Positions 11,368 to 24,454 of a stretch of DNA of 64,000 nucleotides are shown here, in pieces (the first letter of the stretch is position 1; each line of letters opens with the position of its first letter). The stretch is from Acephala macrosclerotiorum (lineage: Eukaryota > Ascomycota > Leotiomycetes > Helotiales > Mollisiaceae). Both the position numbers and the translations under genes were made by a program. The notes beneath the pieces were generated by a model. That model searched no databases, was not told the origin of the DNA, and saw only the letters and a list, made by a program, of their open reading frames with translations. The stretch lies in NCBI GenBank assembly GCA_014904845.1, contig MU119202.1, forward strand, positions 806,001-870,000. The letters run 5' to 3'.

Positions 11368-12390
11368 TCAATCTCCTACCTTCTCAGAAGACCCAAAGTC
11401 AGCCAAGAGCCCGTCCAAGAAATTGTCGGCTTGCTTCTTCGCCCTCTTCTCGCCAATGGCCTTCCTTCGTTCCTCGATTTCCAACCTCCTTTTCTCTTTT
11501 TTCTCGTTTCTCTCTTTTCTGATTCTCTCAGTCTCCAACCTCTCCCTCTCCAGCGCCTCCATCTCCTTCCCTCTAAGCCCTTCCTCCTTCGAGAAGCTAT
11601 AAAAGCCAACGCCCTTAATCCTAAACTCCTTATCCGCCTCATAATGTTTCATCTCCGGCGGCGTCATACTCCTATCCCTCTTCTTCGCAATCTCCTCTAT
11701 CTTCAGCGCCACACCCTCATCAGGATTAAACGCCATACTCTGCACCGTATCACCATAAATCAGACTCTTCGGCATTGCAGGCCTCGCACTCATCCTATCC
11801 AATTCCTCCGCCCCTATCACCTTATTCCTCTTCCTTCTCTCAATCCTCTCAGCCTCTGCTCTCGTCCCCCTCCTTGTACGCCCATATTCATCTTCATAAT
11901 CAACCATCTCGCCTTGTCCATCATCACTCTCTATCTCACTCTCCTCTGCTTCTCCTTTCTCTTGACCCTCAACCCATTTCCGATCAAAATCCACAAGTCC
12001 ATCCCCATCTCCATCTCCAGCCACAAAATCACCCCTCTTCATCTTAGAATATAATTTTGCTTTCTGCTCCATTTTCCGCTTCGATCGATGTAATACATCT
12101 TCATCCACACTCCCAATATCCTGTCTGCCTGTTCTCCCCCGATCTTCACCATCTTCTAAATCTCGTGCTGCGCGTTTCTTCGTATTTCTATTATGCGAAC
12201 TGAAGATATCGTCTTTCGTCTTACTCGGTCGCGGTCTACCAGCTGTTGTCTTACTTCCGTTTTCCGCCTTCGAGGAGGATAGCAGACTCGAGAGTGTAGA
12301 TGTGAACGCGAGGCTTGTTGAGCTCGATATTTCCTTCGCTGCGTTTTTCGGTTTGCGGACCCCATAGAGATGGGCGTCGGATGTCGCCAT
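11368..12390 (-). CDS. CCDC174-like nuclear coiled-coil protein
   Basis: Intronless, 340 residues. The N-terminal half is Ser/Lys-rich and basic. The centre has an acidic stretch ending EDEYGRTRRG, which resembles the GRSR signature of coiled-coil domain protein 174. Then come MPKSLIYGDTVQ and the core HYEADKEFRIKGVGFYSFSK, followed by a long Glu/Arg/Lys helix and the tail KKQADNFLDGLLADFG. The animal family member is a nuclear protein linked to the exon junction complex and splicing; a similar role here is inference. It is divergent from homoserine dehydrogenase, with 274 bp between start codons. A 267-codon frame on the opposite strand is a shadow of this compositionally biased gene. Confidence 0.8.
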   Translation of the reverse strand: MATSDAHLYGVRKPKNAAKEISSSTSLAFTSTLSSLLSSSKAENGSKTTAGRPRPSKTKDDIFSSHNRNTKKRAARDLEDGEDRGRTGRQDIGSVDEDVLHRSKRKMEQKAKLYSKMKRGDFVAGDGDGDGLVDFDRKWVEGQEKGEAEESEIESDDGQGEMVDYEDEYGRTRRGTRAEAERIERRKRNKVIGAEELDRMSARPAMPKSLIYGDTVQSMAFNPDEGVALKIEEIAKKRDRSMTPPEMKHYEADKEFRIKGVGFYSFSKEEGLRGKEMEALERERLETERIRKERNEKKEKRRLEIEERRKAIGEKRAKKQADNFLDGLLADFGSSEKVGD

Positions 12391-12664
12391 TGTCGCAGAA
12401 TGTTAAAGGGAGAGGGGATGTCGGTGTTTGTGTTTGTGTAAGTCGTAATCTTGGTGATTGTTGTGGATGTCGTACAGGAGCTGTGTAATGCTGAGAGATT
12501 CTGGAGCTTTGACGAGGCGATTTTTGGCGGGGCAAAATTTGGGAGCGAAATCGGGATTCATTTTCAGACCCCGCGTTGAATCATATCACATTTCAATTGT
12601 TCTACACAAACTTCAGAAACTTTCCTTGGTTTGGATATTGAACAGATCTGACACAATCACGAGA

Positions 12665-13828
12665 ATGCCTTCTCCAAAAGACGTTTACGTTGCTGCAATT
12701 GGTACGCATTTATGCATTGCTCTGTTGACCACGAAGCTCTAACAAAATATCACAGGCGCTGGTGGGGTAGGCAAATGCTTCCTTGCTCAACTAGAAGGCC
12801 TCTCAAAACGACTTTCTAAGAACGCCTCTTCCCCCAAATTATCCCTTATCTTCGTTTCCCGAAGCAAGAAAGTCCTTTACAGCAAAGACTACAGCCCAAT
12901 TGTCTACGATACACTCGTTAGCGCCCTCGACAACTCCTCCCAGGAGCCTCTCGCTATCCCAAATATTATCGAATACCTTTCTGCGGCTCCATCGAAGGTG
13001 GTTTTGGTTGATAATACAAGCTCGCAAGATGTGGCAGATTCATACCCTGCATTCCTCTCAAAGGGTATCTCGATCGTCACACCCAATAAGAAGGCCTTCT
13101 CTGGCTCATATAAGCTTTGGCAGGATATCTTCTCCGCTGCTGCAACTTCGGGAGCAAAGGTCTACCATGAGAGCTCCGTAGGAGCAGGTCTGCCAGTCAT
13201 TTCTACCTTGAAGGATTTGGTTGATACTGGAGATGAGGTCATCAAGATTGAGGGTGTGTTCAGTGGCACAATGTCATTCTTGTTCAACTCTTTTGCTCCG
13301 ACGGAAGGCTCTGGTGGCAAGTGGTCTGCTGAGGTCAAGAAGGCGAAGGAGCTGGGATACACAGAGCCTGATCCAAGAGACGACTTGAATGGTTTAGACG
13401 TTGCTAGGAAGTTGACCATCCTGGCTCGGTTGGCTGGATTGCCTGTTGAATCGCCAACATCGTTCCCAGTTCAGAGTCTGATTCCAAAGGAGCTTGAGAG
13501 TGTCGCTAGTGGGGATGAATTCTTGCAGAAGCTGCCGGAATTCGACTCTCAAATGGAGGAAACAAAGGTAGCCGCAGAGAAGGAAGGAAAGGTTGTTAGA
13601 TTTGTCGGAAGTATTGACGCGGCGAAGAAGGAAGTGAAGGTTGGACTGGAGAAATTCGACCGCTCCCATCCTATTGCTGCTCTGAAGGGCAGCGACAACA
13701 TCATCAGCTTCTACACGAAGCGATACGGAGCCAATCCATTGATTATCCAAGGTGCTGGAGCAGGCGGCGATGTCACCGCAATGGGTGTAACAGGAGATCT
13801 GATAAAAGTTCTTGAGCGTTTGTTTTAA
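12665..13828 (+). CDS. HOM6: Homoserine dehydrogenase
   Basis: NAD(P)-dependent reduction of aspartate semialdehyde to homoserine, the branch to threonine, methionine and isoleucine. Two exons: 12665-12701 (37 bp) and 12756-13828, giving 369 residues, the normal length for the monofunctional fungal enzyme. The intron splits the Rossmann glycine motif (residues around GAGGVG), so a search that starts in exon 2 loses the cofactor site. Further landmarks are LVDNTSSQ, TPNKKAFS, ESSVGAGLPVISTLKDL, GVFSGTMSFLFN and GLDVARKLTILAR, which matches the family's catalytic core. There is no aspartokinase or ACT domain. The stop is only 44 bp from the 3' end of the gene on the opposite strand. Confidence 0.95.
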
Positions 13829-13872
13829 ATGGTCGATTAAAGCCATAAACCTCCAAAAATAAGTTACGCTGT

Positions 13873-14292
13873 TCAGTCGTCTTCTATTGTAACATCGCCG
13901 TGACTCATGCTCCCTAAACGCTTCTTCAACCCCTCCACTGTCTCCTCCGCTGCTTCGACTGCCGTAGGAACTCCTGGCACTGTCAGACGAAAATTCCGGG
14001 GCTTGCCAGAAGGACGCTCACTTAAGCTTGGAGCTCGAGGTCTTGGTCTGTTTCTCGCCCGCCCGCCGACATATGGTATCTCGTAGGTCGCTGTTCTGAA
14101 CACGTAGAGGATCATGTCGTAGACAATCAGGAGAGCCCACGGTCCGATCGCTAGCATTCCAAGGATAATCTGGTTTGGAGAACTGATTAGCTGCGGCTCT
14201 CGGATGTCTCTCCCTATGATACTTACGAAGAGGCGGATCAACCAGGTCTCCACAAATGAGAAGCTCTCTGGTAGAATCGAAAACCAAGCCAT
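13873..14292 (-). CDS. Small membrane protein, conserved hypothetical
   Basis: Two exons, 14292-14227 and 14169-13873, give 120 residues starting MAWFSILPES. The frame stays open through the intron and far upstream, so an unspliced reading of 258 residues exists. However, the intron has a perfect GTAAGT donor, a CTAATC branch site and a CAG acceptor, and removing it joins two hydrophobic segments into an uninterrupted helix (about residues 14-42). After this comes a basic, Pro/Arg-rich cytoplasmic-type tail (RARNRPRPRAPS) and a short helix (VEAAEETVEGLKKRLG). Probably an ER or other endomembrane protein with one or two helices. I do not recognise the family. Its stop lies 44 bp from the HOM6 stop. 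Confidence 0.6.
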   Translation of the reverse strand: MAWFSILPESFSFVETWLIRLFVSIIGRDIREPQLISSPNQIILGMLAIGPWALLIVYDMILYVFRTATYEIPYVGGRARNRPRPRAPSLSERPSGKPRNFRLTVPGVPTAVEAAEETVEGLKKRLGSMSHGDVTIEDD

Positions 14293-14780
14293 CGTGAATG
14301 TTCGACAATGCTTCGCAGATTCCGGGCGATCCGTGATATTGGCTCCTGATGTAGGTATCGTGATGTGTTGTGGAATGACCTGATCAAGGGTTGATGAATA
14401 GTTTCGCGGGTTCAAGTGAAGAAGTGAGTGATAGAAGGGCCGATCCGTATGCGGCACACTCTCATGTCGAAGGTGCAAAGGAAAAACGTTGAGATGGAAG
14501 GAGCGATGAACAATAATACATGATAAAACATGGGTTGCACGGCAAGTCAAATCCTCGGCATGTTTGGATCGTTGGGAGCTGCACGTTGCTGATGACAATG
14601 ACGCGAGCCCCTTGACATTTCGACAGGGGTAGTACAGTATCACAAGCAAGCGGCCGCAATCACGATAACGGCTCGGAAAATTGTCACTATTCAGCCTTGA
14701 GCTCGACCCCTCCTACAACACAACACAACACAACTCGACTTGCATGCGAACGTTCAAAGATACTAAGGACTTCTGCAAAC
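14293..14780. promoter_or_regulatory. Divergent promoter, small membrane protein / TRM8
   Basis: 488 bp between two divergent start codons, so it must hold both promoters. The TRM8-proximal part has a CAACACAACACAACACAACTCG microsatellite-like tract at about 14717-14737. I see no named binding site. Confidence 0.45.
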
Positions 14781-15722
<942 letters not shown>

Positions 15723-15962
15723 AGACACCCAATGATATTTACCGTTACACAAACACAAGAAATCTGATATAAAAATGCAGCCTTGCTCAAAGATTCAAAC
15801 ATTTATATTCACGTGCATATTAATCCCCTGTCAAAGCGCGATTACGCGAGACTGATTGGATAACTGCAGCAGGGGGACCTTCGAGGACTAGCAGAAGCTC
15901 CCTAGAATAACCATCACTTAAATCATGCCGCCGTTCGAGGAGGCATTCTCCCATCACAGATT

Positions 15963-18900
15963 ATGGCCCTCAGTCGAAGGGATGTGATCCTAGCTTGTAT
16001 CATAAGCTTCGTCGCATGGGGATACGCTATCGATTGGGTACCGACGTTGCGCTGGGCCGGATATGCCTTTGTGGTGGGACTCGTGCTGCCGGTGGTAGGA
16101 TTGGTCGCAGTACTGGTGCTCACATCCAGAGGGAGCAGATATGGGGAAAGAAATGAGATTCGACGACCGAAAGGAGTGGCCTTCTTGTCTGCGAAGATGT
16201 GGAACAGCGAAATTGCTCTGCTGCAAACCCGACAAACGTACGAGAAGCAGCCCCTCTATCCAGAGTCCTTCATTGTCAACAACGCGCTGGACGACCTTAT
16301 AGGGCTGATTATTCGGGACTTTGTCAACTCTTGGTATTTGAATATTAGCAAGAACCCAGTCTTTACAAATGAGGTGGACAAGACGATCAGACTTGCGCTG
16401 GCAAGTCTTCGAGACGAGTTGCTGGCCATAGACTTTACAGAAGTTGTAACGACACGAATCGTACCTATTCTGACGGCACACTTCAAAGATTTCTACGATG
16501 CAGAAAGGGCTATACGAGGGAAGAACTTGAACCGCAGTGTTACGGAGTCGGAGGAGTTGGATCTGGCAATAGCTGCAAAATACAGGGACGGAAACCTTCA
16601 CCCGGCGGTGTCTCTCGCATACTCGGATACGAAGCTGGTTCAGCAGGAATATTTGAGGAAAATTACAAAGGGGCTGCTGCCAAAATTACTACCGGAATCC
16701 GTTCTCGCAAGCCGAGCCGTTGGAGTTTTGATTCAGGAGCTGGTTACATGTGCAGTTTTGGCGCCGGTAATGGGTATGCTCTCTGACCCGGATACCTGGA
16801 ATCAGCTTATGGAGGCATATGGACGGTCAATGCTACAAGACCGGTCAACGGTGCGGAAACTTCGAGCTGCTCTTGATGAGCATGCATCACCTACTCCAAG
16901 GTTGAAACGTGCTTCTTACCCTAGGCTCTCTCCCGGCGATCATGAGCGCAGATTTGAGAAGTTCGTTCGGGCTATCAGAAAAGTCAATAACCTCTCTGAT
17001 GCACGAAGATTCCGAAGCGAGATATCGAGTCAACTGAAGAGGGATTCTTTGCAGGATGGTCAAGATCCTGTGTATTTGCGGCGCTTAGATATTGGAAAGC
17101 GAATAGCAGACCAACGTGTCAACCAACTTGCCGCCGGTAGCGAGCGATATTCCGGGTCTAATGGCCCTGGACGTAGTAACGGCGGACAGATTTCCAAGCT
17201 TGAGACAGCGTCATTAGTAGAACTTCTGCATGACCCCTCAGGACTCTCCTACTTCATGGAATATATGGACAGGCAGAGGCTGATGTCAATGGTACAATTC
17301 TGGATTGTGGTGGACGGATTTCGTAATCCTCTGGAGGATGATAACGCTGAAGATGTTGAAATACCTACCACTCTGGCTCCATGGACCGAGTCAGACAGGA
17401 ACGATCTTGCCCAGATCAATGAGGCGTATTTATCAAAGCCAGAGCTAAAGGTCCCAGAAGGCTCGAGACAGGTGGTTCAGGATTTCCTCAAAGCTGGCAA
17501 CGATGCAACCCCGAAACAATATTTCCTGGCCCGTAGAGCTATTTTGCGAGCTCAGACGTCGGCGTTGGAGGTGATGCAATACAAACACTTTCAGAATTTC
17601 AAGAAGTCAGACCTGTTCTATAAGTGTTTGACATCACAAGAAGCACAGGAAGCGTCTAAAAGTCTGGCGGCACCAACCTCACCCCTAGGTCCATCGAGAT
17701 CGGATGATAACTACAGACCGCCTGTTCCACAAAGAGCCAATACTTCTCAGCCTTTTGCAACAAAGCCACCGCTATCAAGAATCACTTCTAAGCTGATTCC
17801 AAAGAGGCCCGGCGACCTTCGACGGCAGGCTGCCTCTGCTGTTGATCTAGCCGGTGCCGCCGATGGAGCCATGGACGGCAGATCCTCCTCTTCTCGAAGG
17901 TCTTTGGACGAAGGAACATCTCCTCTATTTGACGACGAAGAGTTCGACAGTGAGGCAATGGCCAATTCGGTTGCTAGCTTAGATCAAGAACTAGAGAGTG
18001 CCGGTCCTGATACGAAGGTCGTGCAGGCTATGGAGGCAGCTCTTACCAATATCATGGAAGATAAACCTGACGTAGACACTCTTCGAAAGTCCCTCTTCGG
18101 TGATGACGAGCCCTTAGAGTCTCTAGGGGGTAGTATTATGGAGAGGGGCAGCATACTGTCAAACGGCAAAGGGTCGACTAGAAGCTCCATCGACCATAAA
18201 AGAGCAGATCTGTTCGGGGACAAATTAGAACGGCCTGAAAAGCCAGAGAAGCCAAGCCTCGCAACGTTAGGGCTTGTAAACACGTCGTCGAGAATAGGCG
18301 TGTTTACAGACGATGATCTGTTTGGCGACGAAGAGAAATTTCTATCCGACGAGCACGATGACCCTGATGAGAACAAGGACCAAGATGATATTGAAGACGA
18401 AGTTCACGAGGCCGCGCCAGGTGATCTAGGACTAGCTGAAGCTATCACTGCGCTTACTACAGACATTGACAGGCTTGTAGCCCAAGATGAAGTGGTCGAC
18501 TCGTTGACACGAAAGGCAGAATTGACTAACAACACTGCGGAACTTCGAATTCTAAAGAAATCGAAGGCTAGCTTGCAAAGAGAAATCCGTCGAAAGGAAC
18601 TTCAACGCCAGCAGTACGTTGTTCAAGAAAGCGATAACAGCTTGTATGGCCGATCGACCATCAAAATCAAGTCGATCATGGTGGGCAAAGAAGATGACGG
18701 ACGAGAATATGCCGTTTACGTTGTCGAGGTGCATCGAAAGGCAGGAGAACAGATGCCGGCAGCAACTTGGACGATTACTCGGCGATATAGCGAGTTCCAT
18801 GACCTACACCAACGTTTACGGACCAAATACCCATCTGTTAGAAACCTGGACTTTCCAAGAAGGAGAATGGTCATGAAGTTGCAAACAGACTTTCTGCATA

Positions 18901-19768
18901 AGCGGCGATTGGCCCTCGAGAAGTATCTTCGCGAGATCCTGCTCCTCCCTGAAGTGTGCCGGAGCAGAGACCTTCGCGCGTTCCTCTCACAGAGCGCGAT
19001 TGTCCCTAATGCTGTTGATCTCTATGAAAACGAGGACAAGAAGGATATGGTGACGAGATTCTACAACTCAGTCACGGATGGCATGGAAGATATCCTGGGA
19101 AACATTCCAGTCCTAGATCAACTCTCCATCGCTGGGCAAAATCTTCTGTCAGCCGCTACCAACCAGCTGATCACAATGCCAGCGACTATCAGCGAGGATC
19201 CCTTGGCCGCTGCAGAGGCAGAGGCTGAGCTGAATGCCTTCGAGGATCGAGAACTTGAACCTTTCGTGAAGCCTATCTGCGATATTTTCTTAGAAGTTTT
19301 CGAGCTCAACCGCGGCAATAATTGGCTACGAGGCCGAGCTGTGGTCGTCGTCTTGCATCAGTTGCTTGGAGGGACTATCGAGCGCAAAGTCCGCGAAAAC
19401 GTGAAAAGCCTCCTTTCTGAAGAAGCGATCGTGAGATACGTTGATCTTCTGAAGAATTCAATGTGGCCAGGCGGGCAGCTCAAGAGAGATGGCAAGCCTC
19501 GAACAGCAGCAGAGAAGACGAAGAGCCGGACGGAAGCAAGTCTTATGCTTGCCACTCTCGTGCCTGACTTGGCAGGAAGTGTTGTCGGGAGAGTAAATGC
19601 GCAGGCAGCAAGCCGAAGGATATTCGCTACTTTGAATAATCCACGATTGAAGTGAGTTACATCAACACTCTACAAACTCACGACTCAGCTAACATTCCCA
19701 GTGCACATCTTGCATTCACACTGTTAGACGAAATTATTGATGTACTATTCCGAGACACACGCACATAG
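15963..19768 (+). CDS. MDM1: PXA-RGS-PX-nexin C membrane tether (Mdm1/SNX13 type)
   Basis: 1251 residues from two exons, 15963-19651 and 19702-19768; the last exon adds the tail AHLAFTLLDEIIDVLFRDTRT-like end. Two N-terminal hydrophobic helices (about residues 6-25 and 30-55) form an ER anchor. PXA domain at about 95-290, RGS-like domain at about 410-560, a long acidic disordered linker (about 600-850), PX domain at about 896-1009 with the RRYSEF phosphoinositide motif, and C-terminal nexin domain at about 1100-1250. This order is the hallmark of the yeast Mdm1 and animal SNX13/14/25 tethers, which link ER to vacuole/lysosome and lipid droplets. The RGS-like domain in this family generally is not assumed to act on G-alpha. 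Confidence 0.92.
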
Positions 19769-20248
19769 AGACAGTACATGAGGGTTTAGCATAGGCGTTT
19801 GGGATAAGCATAGCTGCTCAAAGCTGCATTTCACGGCGTTAACGACCATTCTCCGAAGTAACAGATCTGCAACATGAAAAATAATAATACCTATCGGATA
19901 CCTTGTGTGTATAGTCTCATCCAGGTTGAATGCAAATATTAAGACCAGCGATGATGGTTACTTTCGTGAAGCTCTACTCGAGTATTCTGATTCGATAAAG
20001 AATTGATGAACTCAAAAGTCCAATTCACTCTTCTGAGTGCACATGCATACATACGAACCCAAGATAGAGTGCTGACAAGGCTGATTTAAATGGTTCCTTC
20101 TCATGTGAGACAAGATGCCCCAAAGCTGGAGCCTCGCGGGGTCCAAACGCACAGGCCAAGCAAGGCTGACATCCTCCAAGTCCGCGCAATCTACGAAGCA
20201 TATCCCCTCTAAAATGTCCCACCATCACAACAACACCCTTCCCGCAAA
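19769..20248. other. Intergenic between two plus-strand genes
   Basis: 480 bp holding the MDM1-like 3' flank and the VPS25 promoter. No further feature seen. Confidence 0.5.
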
Positions 20249-20989
20249 ATGACATCAAACTACGAACCATCTTTCTCCTCCTCGGAACGAACCCTCATCA
20301 ACCCTTCCAAACCTCTCACAACAACCTTGGACCAAAACTCAACAACCTTCCCCTTCCCCCGCGACTACCACTTCCCACCCTTCTACACTCTCCAACCAAC
20401 CCTAACAACCCTCCACGCCCAGCTCCAAAAATGGTCCTCTCTAATCCTCTCTTACTGCCGCTACCACAAAATATTCAAACTATCCCCCGCAGACGCCATT
20501 GAAACCGATTTATTCTATAACAAAAGGCTAGGGAAGAGACTCAGTAGGGAAGATGCTAAAGAAGTTATTGAGTTTATGAGGAAGGAGGGGAGAGCCGAGC
20601 CGATTGGGGGAGGGGCAAAGGGAGATGGGAGTGTGTTTTGGATTTGGTGGAGGAATCCGGAGGAGTGGGCGGGATTGATTGCTGATTGGGTGAGTGTCTT
20701 GTTGCTTCGAAAGGTTGGGGAGGGGTGAATGCTGATAGATCGGGGATAGGTTGATGAGACGGCGCAGAAGAATACGGTGTTGACATTGTATGAATTGACG
20801 GAGAGTGAGGCCACTATGTCTCAAGGTACATTCACATGAGCTCCGTGATCAAAACCAAGACTGACTTTGGATACAGACTTTCACGGCATGGATCCTGAGT
20901 TATTGCAGAAAGCTCTCAGTATTCTGGTGAAGCGGGGTAAGGCACAAGTTTTTGGACAAGAAGATCAACAAGGGGTCAAGTTTTTCTGA
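20249..20989 (+). CDS. VPS25: ESCRT-II subunit Vps25
   Basis: Component of the ESCRT-II complex (Vps22, Vps36 and two Vps25) that bridges ESCRT-I and ESCRT-III during multivesicular-body sorting. Three exons: 20249-20689, 20750-20825 and 20877-20989, giving 209 residues, near the family's usual 175-200. The PPFYTLQPT stretch matches the family's N-terminal PPxY-type contact to Vps22/Vps36. Tandem winged helices follow, with LFYNKRLGKRLS and VFWIWWRNPEEWAGLIADW characteristic of the first, and DPELLQKALSILVKRGKAQVF of the second. The third-codon positions of exon 1 begin extremely C-rich and turn G-rich near its end, a local composition switch without obvious cause. Confidence 0.92.
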
Positions 20990-21207
20990 GCGGTTCACGT
21001 TGTACAGTCGTCACGATGGATGGGAGGAGTTCAAGGGCATGTATAACTCTGGCTATTCATTCATGAAAGTCCACCGAACGCCAATTGCAGGCGCTTCGTT
21101 CCGCTCCGTTCCCAGTTCCAATACAGGGTATTACCTTTCACAAGTAACCTCCAAAGCGCAAAGCAAATATGGACATCCTACCAAAATACGAGTTGACTCT
21201 TCTCTCA

Positions 21208-23884
21208 CTACTTGTCCGCCAAGTATCGATTATCCCATTTGTGCGTTTGAGACATGGCAACATCCAGAAGCCATTCCGAGTCCACCACTCTTGGGATCAT
21301 GTTTCCTTCAACTGCCATTTCCGCGAACTTTGCCCAAAGTTTCCTCTCGTTTGGTGTCTGACCAGTGATTAGATACACTGGCTCAGCTGGACCGTCATCC
21401 TCCTCGGGACTTGTCTTCTTGACAAATGGACGGCCTGTGTAGATTGCAAAGGTGCCTCCATTAGCTTGAACAATGCTCCGATATGTGTCGGGACCGTTTT
21501 TAATATCGGCGGTGCAGTAGATCGGGACACGACGTAAGAGGTTACGTTTGTTGGCTTTTGCCCGACTAACAGCGTCCTTCAACTTCAGACCAAATTTCTT
21601 CTCAGCTTCCTTGTCTTGGAGAAGGAAGTCTTCCACATGCGGTATCTTGCCAGTCTTAACACAAGTATCAATAAAGTCAGAGTCAACGATTGTGGGACCT
21701 GAAGCGAGAGCACAGAGAAATTTCTGTGTCCTAACCATTGAAGGAGCAGCGACATGTGTACACTTTGTAGCATCAGTGGTCACCAGGACGCCCATGTCTC
21801 TAAGCTTTTTCTGTAGGAACTGTCAGCATGATACCGATCGGGAAACGTCTTAGTTGCTAACCTGGTCAATTTGTTCCTTGGCTATATTGCCTAACCATCC
21901 TTTGTAACCAGTAATGAGAAGGCGTATTTGCACAGGGGGAAGTCCAGTCTTTTGTCGTTTTGGTCCCGGCGTTCTAGATTCTTCCTCTGAGAAGTCTTCG
22001 GTCTCGTCAAGGTGCTTGACAGCAGGGCTTGAACTACGTTCCATAGATTTCTCCTTCTCGAGTTTATTTGCAGCTCGTTCTCCACCCCAAACAGTACCCT
22101 TGCGTTTCTTCTCCTTCTCGTAAAGCAACATGTCAGGTGCAGCGGCATGAATTCTTGTATTAGCTTTATCTTTCGCACTCCTACTGCCAGTAGAGGAAGG
22201 CGTATCGTTCTCTTTACCAGCGCTTACCCGACGCGAAGATGGAGTAGAGACTTGGGCGAGAGAAGATTTGGATCTCTGTCGCGAGATAGCCGCAGGTTTC
22301 TTAAACTTTGCCTTGGGCACGATCTCTTGATCTTCATCTTCCATCTCTACATCGCCGTCTGCTCGCTTCGAACTTGATGCATTGCGGTCTTTCTCGTGCA
22401 TGGCCTTTCGCTTTCTCGATGGCTTTGGATCGTCTGGACTGGGTGTAGGATCTTTCGAGAAGTACTTCTGCTTTAAGATAGCGTTATCGAACTTTGTCTG
22501 ACCGATGACTTCGCCTAGGTTTGTCCGCGGCGGAAAAGTCGTATATCGAGGGTCCGTCAGCTTCTGTACTTCGCATCTCGCATAACTCTCCTCAATCCAC
22601 AGATGGTTGACCATTTCAATATTCCACTCCATAGCAGCTTCGCATTTCTCGCTACCATTTCTCGCTGTGATGAGATGGGTATTGTCTTGCTTCATGCTCT
22701 TTGTAAACTCTGCACCAGCTGCTTTGACAAGATTTTCCAAATACGTCCTAGCTTCTCCACCATAATTCGAGAGTGTGATACGGAAGTCTTGGAATCCTGG
22801 AATTCCGCCCTTGGGAAGAGGGTAATGCAAAAGCATCCGAAGGGGAGAAATGTATGCATTGTTGGCGATTAGGTGGTAAAGCCACGAAAGATTGCCAACA
22901 TCAAGACCATAACGACTCGCGAAGACGTAGTCTCTGCCCTCGCGCCAGTGGCAGACGAAGAAGTCGGCATCATGAACAGACTCCGCAACAGAGCCTCCTC
23001 CGCTTACAATAAGATCCTTGAGCACTTTTTGTAATCGGGCACCAAGCTGAAGATCTGCCGAGAGCATCACAGCTTTGTTTGCAAAGACTGTCAATTTACG
23101 AATGGGAGAGTCTGTTGGCATTGGAAGAGATCCTGGAATAGGAGATGCAGCGCCGTTGAGAATGTCAGTCGAAGGCATGGGAAGAGGGGCATCGGGATCT
23201 GTGGTGAAGATTTCAGGATTCGGCAGTAGGTAGGGTCCTTCGTCGATTCGTTTTCCAAGCTTCATACAGTGATCGAACCTATACAACCTTAGCAATGCAT
23301 ATATACTTAGCGCAGATGACATACCAATGAGGGAGAACGACCTTGCACTTGAGACCCTTCTCTTCTGCTGACTTGACCTTATCGCCCTCCACATCGAGCG
23401 CGCAGATATGTGTAGTCATCTTCGTGAGGTTGCTAGTCTCCATTCCGCCCATAGCCAGCACAGCGCCAATGATCGCATCTTTATCTCCCGACGGAAGCCC
23501 CTCACAAGTAATTGTGACATTTGCGAAGATCATGTTGGGGTCTGGAGTGTAAGGTCCAGGATGAACTTCCTTATTCTTGCTGAGCGATGCAGTGATCCAA
23601 GTGGTCCTGACTACGGGTTTCAGTAGTAATCGCGCCTCGGAGTATTGTGGAAAATCGACCGTAGCTGAGATGATATGCGTAACGTCGTGGAGGTCGAAAT
23701 CTTTGTCAAAGGGTACCACTTGCCCTCCGTTATCCTCGATGCTCGGTTTGTGCTATTTGTAACATCAGCAACGGATTTTGACCTAGCACAATTGCCAACT
23801 TACATCTTCCGCAAGCTTCTTCGGGAGGTCTCTGCTCAGAACGAAGGCAAACGTGCAGTCTTTGAAGACTGCTGAACCGCCCAT
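21208..23884 (-). CDS. BRC1: Multi-BRCT DNA-damage scaffold (Brc1/Rtt107 type)
   Basis: Four exons: 23884-23804, 23752-23325, 23278-21862 and 21810-21208, joined in phase to 842 residues. BRCT-like repeats are visible by their Gly and Trp landmarks: near the start (CTFAFVLSRDLPKKLAED with VVRTTWITASL), then NVTITCEGL with VVLPHW, NKAVMLSADL, and FRITLSNYGGEARTYLENLV with VNHLWIEESY. A basic, Ser/Lys-rich linker of about 200 residues carries the likely nuclear signals. A C-terminal pair follows (IRLLITGYKG and VPIYCTADIKNG with VVDSEWLLD). This layout, several N-terminal BRCTs, a linker and a C-terminal pair, matches S. pombe Brc1 and yeast Rtt107, which bind gamma-H2A and Smc5/6 at stalled forks. 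Ortholog status is inferred from layout. Confidence 0.87.
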
Positions 23885-24454
23885 ACTTGCATGCAATATC
23901 AATTTCTATGCATAGGGGAGAGTTGATGGGTAGCAATGTAGCAATTGTTGCGAAGGCGAATCTCTTGAGGAAGTCGGCGGGAAGCCTGTTGTTGCCTCAG
24001 CGGATCGCGTTCCAACAGACGCGCAGCAAAAACACGCTAAGGCACGAACCCGTTTAAGTGATAAAAAACGTGACTCTACGTAAGAACTAAAAACACATCT
24101 TCATGAAGCTAGAAGTCTCGGAAATCTGTTCATATATTCACCTCTAGATAAATCTATCATTTGTCTAGCCAAAAAGGTCGAGAGGTTGGAGTTCCATCTC
24201 TTTCTCAGACGTCCTCCCCGAAACAGCGGGACGAGCCTCGGCTTGCCGAATTGAATAGCCGTCAACGTCAACCAAAATAACGCCCCAACTATATTCTTTC
24301 CTGTTTTCTTTTTGTATGTCTCTGCAAATGTAGCCTCTCATACCAGCACCAACTTCCGACCTCCTTCCTCACCACCCATCTTTCATTATCCTTAAGTTTC
24401 ATCATCGGTGTGCATCTCCGCAAAACCTCCAGCTTGGGAGGTACAATACTCGCC
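23885..24454. promoter_or_regulatory. Divergent promoter, BRC1 / peroxisomal hydrolase
   Basis: 570 bp between divergent start codons. Contains CT-rich tracts before the hydrolase start but no site I can name. Confidence 0.4.

Noticed and set aside
11251..12054. Plus-strand 267-codon open frame
   Set aside because: It lies fully antisense to the CCDC174-like gene and has a Leu/Ser/Pro/His composition typical of the reverse of a Glu/Lys/Arg-rich coding sequence.
14293..14649. N-terminal extension of the small membrane protein to 258 residues
   Set aside because: The extension is His/Ser-rich leader sequence, and the 258-residue reading also needs a well-formed intron to be kept.
14697..14780. 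Upstream in-frame ATG for TRM8
   Set aside because: The extra 28 residues (SSTPPTTQHNTT...) come from a CAACA repeat tract in the leader; family members begin with the basic tail at 14781.
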